10,511 bases of DNA from JAAXKN01 sp050258415 (GTDB taxonomy: Bacteria > Bacteroidota > Ignavibacteria > Ignavibacteriales > SURF-24): the NCBI GenBank assembly GCA_050258415.1, contig JBLMYS010000141.1, positions 1 to 10,511 of the forward strand. Reading direction: 5' to 3'. Of this stretch, positions 1-6,642 are shown one piece after another (position 1 is the stretch's first letter; the number at the start of each line of letters is the position of its first letter). The notes below the pieces were generated by a model. That model saw only the letters and a list, made by a program, of their open reading frames with translations, made no database searches and had not been told where the DNA came from. The translations under genes were made by a program, and so were the position numbers.

Positions 1-2399
1 TGAATTACGGCTATTTTGATGACTTAAACAGGGAATATGTAATAGAACGCCCTGATGTACCTGTTTCCTGGACGAACTACCTTGGAGTGGAGGATTTCTG
101 CACGGTTATTTCACATAATGCTGGAGGATACTCTTTTTATAAATCACCCGAGCACCACAGGATCACGCGCTTTAGGCAGAATGGAATCCCTCTGGACCGC
201 CCCGGCCATTATGTTTATATACGCGATGATGAAACAGGTGAGTACTGGTCGGTCTCCTGGCAGCCGGTGGGCAAAGACCTTTCAAAAGCAAAATATACAA
301 CCAGACACGGGATGTCCTACTCCAGGTTCCAGTCGGATTATAACGATATTGAATCTGAACAGCTCCTGTTTGTACCTCTGGGAGACGAAGTGGAACTGTG
401 GGATGTCAAAATAAAAAATAAAGGAAATAAGCAAAGGCATCTGAGCGTTTTTACTTACCTTGAGTTTTCTTTCCATCATATTGAAATCGACAACCAGAAC
501 CTGCAGATGAGCCTTTATGCAAGCGGCTCAAACTATAAAGACGGCATAATTGAATATGATTTCTTCTATGAACCATGGACTTATCATTTCTTTGCGTCAA
601 ACTTTGACCCTGAGAGTTTCGATGCCGTGCGCGATACTTTTATCGGAGACTACCATACGGAAACAAACCCGGCGGCAGTAGAAGAAGGCTACTGCAGAAA
701 CTCAACCGAGCTTGGAGGTAACCAGTGCGCCGCACTCCATAAAAAACTGGTCCTTGAGCCTGGAAGTGAGACAAGGCTTATCTTTATGCTGGGCGTTGGC
801 TCAAGAGAGGGAAATGGATATAAAATAAGGGAAAAGTATTCAGATTTTAATAATGTCGACAATGCTTTTCAAAAGTTGAAGGAATACTGGGAGGGCAAAC
901 TCTCCATTTTTCAGTGCAGGACTCCTCACAAAGGGCTTAATACCATGATAAATACATGGACACTCTTTCAGGCAGAGGTATGCGTTATCTGGTCGCGCTT
1001 TGCTTCATTTATTGAAGTGGGCGGCCGCACAGGCCTGGGCTACCGCGATACGGCGCAGGACGTTATGGGAGTAGTTCATACAAATCCAATGAAGACGAAG
1101 GAAAGAATAATACAGCTTCTGCGCGGTCATACCTCAATGGGCTACGGGCTGCATCTTTTTGACCCTAACGTTTTTGAACCTGAGGAGGATAAGCTGCCCG
1201 GGGTTAAACTTCCTACTGTTGTGCCAACACCAAGTCCGCAGGATATAATCCATGGCTTGAAAGATGTTTGCTCCGATGACGCCCTCTGGCTCGTGGCTTC
1301 AATCTGCGAGTGGATTGTGGAAACAGGTGACCTCGATTTTTTCAACTACGTTGTGCCTTATGCGGACAAGGGTGAGGCCACGGTATATGAGCACCTTAAA
1401 AAGATACTCGACTTTTCCGCGGAGTACATTGGCAAAAACGGTATATGCCAGGGACTTCGTGCCGACTGGAACGACTGCCTGAATTTAGGCGGGGGTGAAA
1501 GCGCTATGGTCTCATTTATGCATTACTGGGCTATAAACATCTTCATCAATTCGGCTAAAAAACTGGACCGGCAGAGCGATGTAGAAAAGTATACCCAAAT
1601 GGCAGAGAAAGTTAAGGAGGCATGCCAAAGGGAACTCTGGGACGGGGAGTGGTACTTAAGAGGCTTTACGAAAAAAGGAATCAGTATTGGAACCCATAAG
1701 GCTGAAGAGGGCAAGATATTCTTAAATTCACAGAGCTGGGCAGTTTATTCCGGCGTGGCAGATACCGAAAGGGCTGTAAAATGCATGGACTCTGTTGATA
1801 AATACCTTTCCTCCCAATATGGGCTCCACCTTGTGTGGCCGGCCTACTCAAAGCCCGATGATGATATCGGTTATATTACAAGAGTATATAAAGGCATAAA
1901 AGAAAACGGCTCCATATTCAGCCACCCGAATCCCTGGGCCGTTATAGCAGAATGCAAACTGGGCAGGGGAAGCCGCGCTATGAAGTTTTATGACGCAATA
2001 CTCCCTTATAACCAAAACGATATTATTGAGATCCGCCAGGCCGAACCTTACTCCTACTGCCAGTTTATTATGGGACGTGACCACACAGCCTTCGGGCGCG
2101 CAAGGCACCCGTGGCTAACAGGAACTGCAGGATGGTTCTATACGGCAGTAACAAAATACATCCTCGGCATCAGGCCTACTTATGAGGGACTTGTAATTGA
2201 CCCGTGTATACCTAAAGACTGGGAAGGCTTTGAGGTCAAAAGAAAATGGAGAGGCGCACAATATAATATAAAAGTCTTGAACCCAGATGGAGTTGAAAAG
2301 GGAGTCAAATGCATATCGCTAAATGGAAAGCCCCTTGAAGGACCCATCCCTATTCAGGCCCCAGGAACGGAAAATGAAATTGAAGTTACAATGGGTTAA
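1..2399 (+). CDS. chbP: N,N'-diacetylchitobiose phosphorylase (GH94), first base missing
   Basis: Probable cytosolic GH94 enzyme that splits N,N'-diacetylchitobiose with phosphate into GlcNAc-1-phosphate and GlcNAc. The frame is open to the left edge. Bases 1-2 (TG) followed by codons for NYGYFDDLNREYVI match the GH94 N-terminus (M-x-YGYFD), so the ATG very likely begins one base before the window and the protein is 799 residues, close to the roughly 800 I remember for the Vibrio proteolyticus enzyme. On that numbering the conserved DWNDC motif is at 489-493 and the second Asp, the expected general acid, is Asp492. Other family blocks are FIEVGGRTGLGYRDTAQD, SHPNPWA and HPWLTGTAGW. The match to chitobiose phosphorylase (CTVISHNAGGYSFY, ADWNDCLNLGGGES) is clearly better than to cellobiose phosphorylase. 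No signal peptide is visible. The chitinase gene follows 21 bp later on the same strand, so the two are probably co-transcribed. Substrate specificity is inferred from remembered sequences. Confidence 0.92.
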   Translation, partial: NYGYFDDLNREYVIERPDVPVSWTNYLGVEDFCTVISHNAGGYSFYKSPEHHRITRFRQNGIPLDRPGHYVYIRDDETGEYWSVSWQPVGKDLSKAKYTTRHGMSYSRFQSDYNDIESEQLLFVPLGDEVELWDVKIKNKGNKQRHLSVFTYLEFSFHHIEIDNQNLQMSLYASGSNYKDGIIEYDFFYEPWTYHFFASNFDPESFDAVRDTFIGDYHTETNPAAVEEGYCRNSTELGGNQCAALHKKLVLEPGSETRLIFMLGVGSREGNGYKIREKYSDFNNVDNAFQKLKEYWEGKLSIFQCRTPHKGLNTMINTWTLFQAEVCVIWSRFASFIEVGGRTGLGYRDTAQDVMGVVHTNPMKTKERIIQLLRGHTSMGYGLHLFDPNVFEPEEDKLPGVKLPTVVPTPSPQDIIHGLKDVCSDDALWLVASICEWIVETGDLDFFNYVVPYADKGEATVYEHLKKILDFSAEYIGKNGICQGLRADWNDCLNLGGGESAMVSFMHYWAINIFINSAKKLDRQSDVEKYTQMAEKVKEACQRELWDGEWYLRGFTKKGISIGTHKAEEGKIFLNSQSWAVYSGVADTERAVKCMDSVDKYLSSQYGLHLVWPAYSKPDDDIGYITRVYKGIKENGSIFSHPNPWAVIAECKLGRGSRAMKFYDAILPYNQNDIIEIRQAEPYSYCQFIMGRDHTAFGRARHPWLTGTAGWFYTAVTKYILGIRPTYEGLVIDPCIPKDWEGFEVKRKWRGAQYNIKVLNPDGVEKGVKCISLNGKPLEGPIPIQAPGTENEIEVTMG

Positions 2400-2420
2400 A
2401 ATAATCGCTGGCAGGTTTTT

Positions 2421-4001
2421 ATGAAAATTCTTCCCTTAATATTGTTGACTCTTACGATTGCGATTCAGGCGCAGACAAAAGAAATAATTGGCTATTTCCC
2501 GGAATGGGGAGTTGAAGACCTCCGCTATACGGTTAAGAATGTTGAAAAGACAGGCGCGGCAGAGAAACTAACTACCATCATGTACGCCTTCAGCTATCCG
2601 GCTCCTGACTCTCTGGGCAATATTGTCCCGATGTTTATGGATGCCTTCAGAGCATATCTGCAGCCTTATACTGCAGAAATGAGTATCGACGGAGTGGCTG
2701 ATGATTCCTTAAATCAGGCGCTCCGGGGGGAGTTTAATCAGCTGAAAAAACTTAAGGCACGTCATCCAAAACTTAAAGTAATGATATCTATTGGTGGCTG
2801 GACAAGCTCTGTATATTTCTCTGATGCCGCACTTACGCCCTCTTCAAGAGAAAAGTTCGTCAGCGCTGTCATTGACAGGTATATACTTGGTAACCTCCCA
2901 CGGGCAAATGGGGCCGGAGGACCGGGAGCCGCAGCAGGTGTTTTTGACGGGATCGATCTGGATTGGGAGTACCCGATTTCTGGCGGCAATACGGGAATCC
3001 ATAATAACCCTAATGATAATAATAACCTTACTGAACTTTATGCTTTGTTCAGAAATAAACTCGATGAAATAAGACCGGGGCTTTTTCTTACCTCGGCCGT
3101 CCCTGTTGCCAGACACCTGGTGAAAAACTATAACATGAAAAAGGATCAGCAGTATCTGGACTGGTACGACCTTATGACCTATGATTTAAGGAGCTCATGG
3201 AGCAAAATTACAGGGCACCATACGAACCTCTTTTCTACTTTTAGCCCCACGGAGCCCAGGGGAATGAAGGAATCTCTGGATTATGCCATCAAGTATTTTC
3301 GCGACACGCTGGGTGTTGCTGGCAGTAAACTTGTGCCCGGGGCTGCTTTCTATGGAAGGGGCTGGATTACGGTTGACACTGTGAACTGCGGGCTATACAG
3401 GAAGGGTAAGGTTGCAAGTGAGAGCGGGTATAGCTATTACTCTGTCCTTTCACAGCTTACGCGACAGGGATTCTGCTACAACTGGGATAACGTTGCAATG
3501 GCCCCAATCCTGTTTAATCATAATAGCCGGACGTTCTGGTCGTTTGACGATGAAAAGTCCGTTGCCTTAAAATCCAGATACGTGGACGCATATAACCTGA
3601 GGGGTATTATGTTCTGGGAATTAAGCGGCGACGACTCCAGTGGGAGCCTCTTAAAAGCGATTTATAACAGGGATATGAGTGTGAATCCTTCCATGGCAAA
3701 CATGAAAACTAAGAATATTAAACCCGGCCTTAAGGAGATTAAAATAACGAGCCCCGAAGGCTCCGCCAGTCTTAAAAGAGGCAACAGCGTTATTATTACA
3801 ACAGATGCTTCAAAATATGCCGGACAGCTAATAAGGGTGGAATTCTTCGTGGACGATAAACCTATTGGTTTTGACACCAAGGCTCCATTTAGCTGGGTCT
3901 GGTTTAACATGCAAAAAGGGAGTCACAATCTAAGAGCAGTTGCTACCGATGCCAATAGGCTTAGAATTAACTCTGCAGTCGTGAGTGTAAATGTGGAATA
4001 G
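2421..4001 (+). CDS. Secreted GH18 chitinase with C-terminal Ig-like domain
   Basis: Endo- or exo-acting chitinase of 526 residues, predicted to be exported and to release chitobiose units from chitin. Residues 1-17 form a signal peptide (MKILPLILLTLTIAIQA, likely cut after Ala17; no lipobox Cys). The GH18 barrel spans about 22-415: the SIGGW strand motif, then the catalytic DxxDxDxE motif at Asp176, Asp179, Asp181 and Glu183 (proton donor), MTYD at 252-255 (the Tyr that positions the N-acetyl group), and the barrel-closing Trp399 in GIMFWELSGD. Residues about 437-525 look like a bacterial Ig-like domain (VEFFVDDKPIGFDTKAPFSW). No recognisable chitin-binding module and no T9SS-type C-terminal sorting domain are seen, so the final location (periplasm or medium) is open. 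The start is clear because the signal peptide begins there; only a weak GCAGG lies upstream. Its place directly after a chitobiose phosphorylase supports a chitin substrate rather than an endo-N-acetylglucosaminidase role. Confidence 0.93.
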   Translation: MKILPLILLTLTIAIQAQTKEIIGYFPEWGVEDLRYTVKNVEKTGAAEKLTTIMYAFSYPAPDSLGNIVPMFMDAFRAYLQPYTAEMSIDGVADDSLNQALRGEFNQLKKLKARHPKLKVMISIGGWTSSVYFSDAALTPSSREKFVSAVIDRYILGNLPRANGAGGPGAAAGVFDGIDLDWEYPISGGNTGIHNNPNDNNNLTELYALFRNKLDEIRPGLFLTSAVPVARHLVKNYNMKKDQQYLDWYDLMTYDLRSSWSKITGHHTNLFSTFSPTEPRGMKESLDYAIKYFRDTLGVAGSKLVPGAAFYGRGWITVDTVNCGLYRKGKVASESGYSYYSVLSQLTRQGFCYNWDNVAMAPILFNHNSRTFWSFDDEKSVALKSRYVDAYNLRGIMFWELSGDDSSGSLLKAIYNRDMSVNPSMANMKTKNIKPGLKEIKITSPEGSASLKRGNSVIITTDASKYAGQLIRVEFFVDDKPIGFDTKAPFSWVWFNMQKGSHNLRAVATDANRLRINSAVVSVNVE

Positions 4002-4019
4002 AAGTGAAGTTCTAACCAT

Positions 4020-4048
4020 AATCCCGCCGAAAGTTCTCCGGCGGGATT
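4020..4048. terminator. Hairpin between convergent genes, probable bidirectional terminator
   Basis: A perfect 10-bp GC-rich stem (AATCCCGCCG at 4020-4029 with CGGCGGGATT at 4039-4048) and a 9-base loop sit between the chitinase stop (4001) and the stop of the convergent alcohol dehydrogenase (4070). The T tract is poor on both sides, so it may act as an mRNA 3' stabiliser or as a weak terminator. Position between convergent genes is the main support. Confidence 0.65.
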
Positions 4049-4069
4049 AAGTTTATCTGAATTGCTGAT

Positions 4070-5248
4070 TTATTTATAAGAGTTTTTAATTATCGAAACT
4101 GTCTCTTCGTGCGAAAGGGTGTAAGGATCGAGCTTGAAAAGCCCTCCCATCGTTTCCTTTGCGTTTTGGGCAAGCGTTTCAATTTCGGATTCCTTAATGC
4201 CGTAGTCCGACATTTTAAGTTCACCTACGCCGCAGTTTTCCTGCATTTCCTTCAGGGCTTCAATAAATTTGCATGCTCCTTCCTCTTCAGTAAGCCCCTT
4301 AACGTCTTTTCCCATAGCTTCGGCCATATGTGAAAGCCTTGCCGGAACGACTCTGGCAAAGAACGAGAAGTATGAAACCGACAGCATTATGAGTCCTGCA
4401 CCGTGCGGCAGTTCAGGATGAAAGGCACTTAAAGCGTGCTCCATTGAATGTTCCGAAGTGCAGCTCGAAGTTGACTCAACCATGCCGGAAAGCGTATTTG
4501 CAAGGGCCACATTTGTTCTGGCTTCCAGATCCAGCCCATTTTTAACGGCCGTGGGCAGATAGCGGCTTAAAAGCGCTATGCTCTTAAGAGCGAAAATGTC
4601 ACTCATAGGGTTTGCAGTCTTTGCAATAAAGCCTTCGGCAGCATGAAAGAAAGCGTCAAAACCCTGGTAGGCCGTAAGATGGGGAGGAACAGTGGTCATA
4701 AGCTCCGGATCCACAATTGAAAGGCAGGGGAATGTATCGATGTTTCCAAAACCTATCTTCTCATTTCGTTCTTCGTGTGTTATTACACTCCACGGGTCCG
4801 CTTCAGTTCCGGTGCCCGCGGTAGTTGTAATGGCTACGATCGGAAGCGCGCCCTGAAGAGCTTGTTTCCCCTTGCCCGTGCCGCCATGGATATAATCCCA
4901 GTAGTCACCCGGGTTTTTTGCCATTACGGCTATGCTTTTTGATGAGTCAATTGCGCTTCCGCCTCCAAGTCCTAAAATGAAGTCACAGCCATTCTCCACA
5001 GCCATTTTAGCGCCTTCCATTACGTGGAGCCTTATCGGGTTCGGGAGAATTTTATCAAAAACTACCGAATCAATCCCTTTATTTTTAAGCAGTGTAATTA
5101 CTCTGTCCAGGTAGCCGAACTTTTTCATTGAAGTGCCGTTTGTAGTAACTATTAAGGCTTTTTTGCCTGGAAGTTTTTCTGTTGCAAGATTCTCAAGCTT
5201 TCCTTGGCCGAACAAAATCTTTGTCGGGATATTATATTCAAAATTCAT
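4070..5248 (-). CDS. Iron-containing (group III) alcohol dehydrogenase
   Basis: NAD(P)-dependent metal alcohol dehydrogenase/aldehyde reductase of the Fe-ADH family (relatives: FucO, butanol dehydrogenase), 392 residues, the usual family length. The N-terminal Rossmann-like half carries the nucleotide loop GLGGGSAID (GGGS at 95-98) and the TTTAGTGTE block (141-149). The helical C-terminal half carries the four metal ligands expected from FucO: Asp198 and His202 (GFDAFFHAAE), His267 (SEHSMEHAL) and His282 (LPHGAG). The start chosen is the ATG at 5248; a TTG one codon earlier (5251) is also possible, and AAGGAGT at 5257-5263 serves either. No signal peptide, so cytosolic. The gene is convergent with the chitinase and separated from the upstream regulator gene by a terminator and a 179-bp gap, so it is probably its own transcription unit. 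The physiological substrate cannot be told from sequence; fermentation of short alcohols or aldehyde detoxification are both plausible. Confidence 0.92.
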   Translation of the reverse strand: MNFEYNIPTKILFGQGKLENLATEKLPGKKALIVTTNGTSMKKFGYLDRVITLLKNKGIDSVVFDKILPNPIRLHVMEGAKMAVENGCDFILGLGGGSAIDSSKSIAVMAKNPGDYWDYIHGGTGKGKQALQGALPIVAITTTAGTGTEADPWSVITHEERNEKIGFGNIDTFPCLSIVDPELMTTVPPHLTAYQGFDAFFHAAEGFIAKTANPMSDIFALKSIALLSRYLPTAVKNGLDLEARTNVALANTLSGMVESTSSCTSEHSMEHALSAFHPELPHGAGLIMLSVSYFSFFARVVPARLSHMAEAMGKDVKGLTEEEGACKFIEALKEMQENCGVGELKMSDYGIKESEIETLAQNAKETMGGLFKLDPYTLSHEETVSIIKNSYK

Positions 5249-5256
5249 CAAAAGAA

Positions 5257-5263
5257 ACTCCTT
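5257..5263 (-). promoter_or_regulatory. Ribosome-binding site of the alcohol dehydrogenase
   Basis: Read on the minus strand this is AAGGAGT. The GGAG core lies 9 bases before the ATG at 5248 and 6 bases before a TTG at 5251, so it fits both; ATG is preferred on codon grounds. It is one of the strongest Shine-Dalgarno sites in the window. Confidence 0.75.
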
Positions 5264-5360
5264 GAATTATAAATTAGAGAGGATAAAATTTCCGTTCCTA
5301 AATTTACAAATTTCAGGGAGCAATCTGAAGAAGTTAAATATGGAGAGGGGATAATATTTT

Positions 5361-5395
5361 GAAAAATGCCATCAGTCAATGATTCCTGATGGCAT
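5361..5395 (-). terminator. Rho-independent terminator of the ArsR-type regulator gene
   Basis: A 10-bp perfect stem (ATGCCATCAG at 5366-5375 with CTGATGGCAT at 5386-5395, 10-base loop). On the minus strand the stem runs into TTTTTC (complement of 5361-5366). It lies 33 bp after the stop of the regulator gene and upstream of the alcohol dehydrogenase, so it separates the two co-directional genes. Confidence 0.8.
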
Positions 5396-5427
5396 CATAG
5401 AGGAACTTACCAAATATCAGATCTGGT

Positions 5428-5814
5428 TTATTGTTCTTTTTTTATTTTCTTTTTATTGTAGCCTTTCTCGTCATATGGCTGAAGCTTCTCAAGCCACAGC
5501 TCTTCTAAAAAAGCGATGTCTTTTGCATAGTTATAATTAACAGGAGCATCTTTCTTTGGTTCCAGCTTGTCCAAAACCTCGAATGCCACGCCCTTTTCTC
5601 CCAGTTCGTTCCAGGCCTCCTGAAGCTCTTTGATTTCGTGCAGCCCCCATTCCTTAAGTGCCACCATGTGAAGGTTTCGTTTAGCTTCCAAGTTTTTGCC
5701 GCTGCCAACAAATATTTTACCATTCTTCAGGTTCTTCAACTGATAGACTCCCATTGTCGGGCGGTCCTTTTCCTTATAATCTCTGATAATTTCTTTTCTT
5801 TTTGAAGTATCCAT
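5428..5814 (-). other. Possible internal translation product: stand-alone GIY-YIG-like protein (128 aa)
   Basis: Inside the fusion gene an in-frame ATG (codon 214, at 5814) is preceded by GGAG with a 6-base spacer (bases 5821-5824). Translation from here would give a 128-residue protein starting MDTSKRKEIIRDYKE and holding the whole GIY-YIG-like domain. I recall stand-alone Firmicutes proteins of this kind that begin in the same way. The caveat is that codons for Pro-Glu-Lys-Lys-Met would produce this site by chance. Confidence 0.3.
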
Positions 5815-6453
5815 TTTCTTCTCCGGTTTTTGTTGCCTTAGGCCCGCATCTTTTTTCTCCGAAAGGAATTCCGGCGTTTCTGTGTCCGAATTATTCCTGT
5901 ATTCGGGACAAACACGGTAGTTCCCTCTTTCTCTTTGCATCATTTTTTCATCAATAAAATAGCGCCTGATGGAGCAGTAGTCTTCATGAATTTCTTCAAG
6001 CACCAAATCTATTTCCTTTTCAGGGTATGTCCTCTTCCTGTCAAAAAGCTTAATTATCTCATCGAGTACTATGAGGCGCTTTTTGTGCTGCGAGGGGATC
6101 CTTAAAAGTCTTCCCTTGCTGAAGTATGAGGCTATTACTTTCTTTCTGTATTCTTTCATCCTTTCATCCTGAATTGGCTTTTCGGCATTCACGAATGAAA
6201 TAATGTCTTTTAGCGTGCTCGAAAATATATCTTTGTTTATGTGAAAAACAGCATAATACTGCTCTTTTTTCCTGCACACCAGTCCCGAGCCTTCAAGTTT
6301 CTTCATATGGAAGCTTACTGTCGATTCCGAAAGGTTCAGGCGCTTTGCAAGTTCTTCGAGGTACTGCGGCTTTTCAACGAGTGAATTTACAATCAGGAGC
6401 CTCGACTCATCTCCGAGCGCCTTCATTATATTTATGCTTTCCTTAATTTCCAT
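5428..6453 (-). CDS. ArsR-type HTH + DUF2087 + GIY-YIG-like fusion protein
   Basis: Three-domain protein of 341 residues, probably a cytosolic transcriptional regulator. Residues about 8-88 are an ArsR-family winged helix (KALGDESRLLIVNSL; recognition helix SESTVSFHMKKLEGSGLV at 42-59); the Cys pair of metal-sensing ArsR proteins is absent, so a metal ligand is doubtful. Residues about 105-185 resemble DUF2087 (RLIVLDEIIKLF, CSIRRYFIDE, GNYRV). A charged linker (186-230) leads to a GIY-YIG-like domain at about 234-335: GVYQLKN (235-241), FVGS (248-251), His262, His272, Glu317 and GYN (331-333). By eye this follows I-TevI closely, with Glu317 at the catalytic Glu75 position, but Lys258 falls where catalytic Arg27 should be, and Arg259 is one residue off. 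The start ATG has GGGGA about 6 bases upstream. Operator-like elements lie just upstream, suggesting autoregulation. Nuclease activity is unproven. Confidence 0.85.
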   Translation of the reverse strand: MEIKESINIMKALGDESRLLIVNSLVEKPQYLEELAKRLNLSESTVSFHMKKLEGSGLVCRKKEQYYAVFHINKDIFSSTLKDIISFVNAEKPIQDERMKEYRKKVIASYFSKGRLLRIPSQHKKRLIVLDEIIKLFDRKRTYPEKEIDLVLEEIHEDYCSIRRYFIDEKMMQRERGNYRVCPEYRNNSDTETPEFLSEKKDAGLRQQKPEKKMDTSKRKEIIRDYKEKDRPTMGVYQLKNLKNGKIFVGSGKNLEAKRNLHMVALKEWGLHEIKELQEAWNELGEKGVAFEVLDKLEPKKDAPVNYNYAKDIAFLEELWLEKLQPYDEKGYNKKKIKKEQ

Positions 6454-6468
6454 TTAATTCCCCAGGGT

Positions 6469-6492
6469 ATTTATTTCGATAAGTATCAAAGT
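6469..6492 (-). promoter_or_regulatory. Operator-like element, gene-proximal copy
   Basis: Read on the minus strand this 24-mer matches the copy at 6527-6550 (read on plus) at 19 of 24 positions, with the last 13 bases identical (TATCGAAATAAAT). Within it TTTGATA and TATCGAAA form an imperfect dyad, typical of the winged-helix operators bound by ArsR dimers. It lies 16-39 bp before the regulator's ATG, where bound protein would block transcription or early elongation. Confidence 0.5.
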
Positions 6493-6526
6493 AAAAATAA
6501 GCAATACTTTACCCGTATGCAAATTT

Positions 6527-6550
6527 ATTTTGACGAATATCGAAATAAAT
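6527..6550 (+). promoter_or_regulatory. Operator-like element, distal copy in inverted orientation
   Basis: Contains TATCGAAATAAAT at 6538-6550, the exact reverse complement of ATTTATTTCGATA at 6469-6481. The arms are 56 bp apart, so this is more likely a pair of protein-binding sites than an RNA hairpin. It lies between the regulator's start and the terminator of the upstream gene, where the regulator's promoter must be. Function is inferred from position and symmetry. Confidence 0.5.
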
Positions 6551-6561
6551 TGTCGGGCCAT

Positions 6562-6599
6562 AAAAAAGCCCGGAAGCAGGTTCGAAACTGTTTCCGGGC
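6562..6599 (-). terminator. Strong rho-independent terminator of the small secreted protein gene
   Basis: A 12-bp stem (GCCCGGAAGCAG at 6568-6579 with CTGTTTCCGGGC at 6588-6599, one G-T wobble) followed on the minus strand by TTTTTT (complement of 6562-6567). It lies 43 bp past the stop at 6643 and isolates the downstream regulator gene from readthrough. Confidence 0.88.
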
Positions 6600-6642
6600 A
6601 CGTCAGATGGCCTGTTACTTACAAAAGGCCGGTTAATGGAAC

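Noticed and set aside
87..2399. Reading the phosphorylase as starting at the ATG at base 87
   Set aside because: The frame stays open to base 3 and encodes the conserved GH94 N-terminus, so 87 is an internal Met.
4091..4098. TATCGAAA, matching the core of the operator-like elements
   Set aside because: It lies inside the last codons of the alcohol dehydrogenase and lacks the partner half-site and the AAAT extension.
6609..6630. GGCCT/AGGCC inverted repeat before the strong terminator
   Set aside because: The stem is only 5 bp with a 12-base loop and no T tract; the adjacent 12-bp hairpin explains termination.
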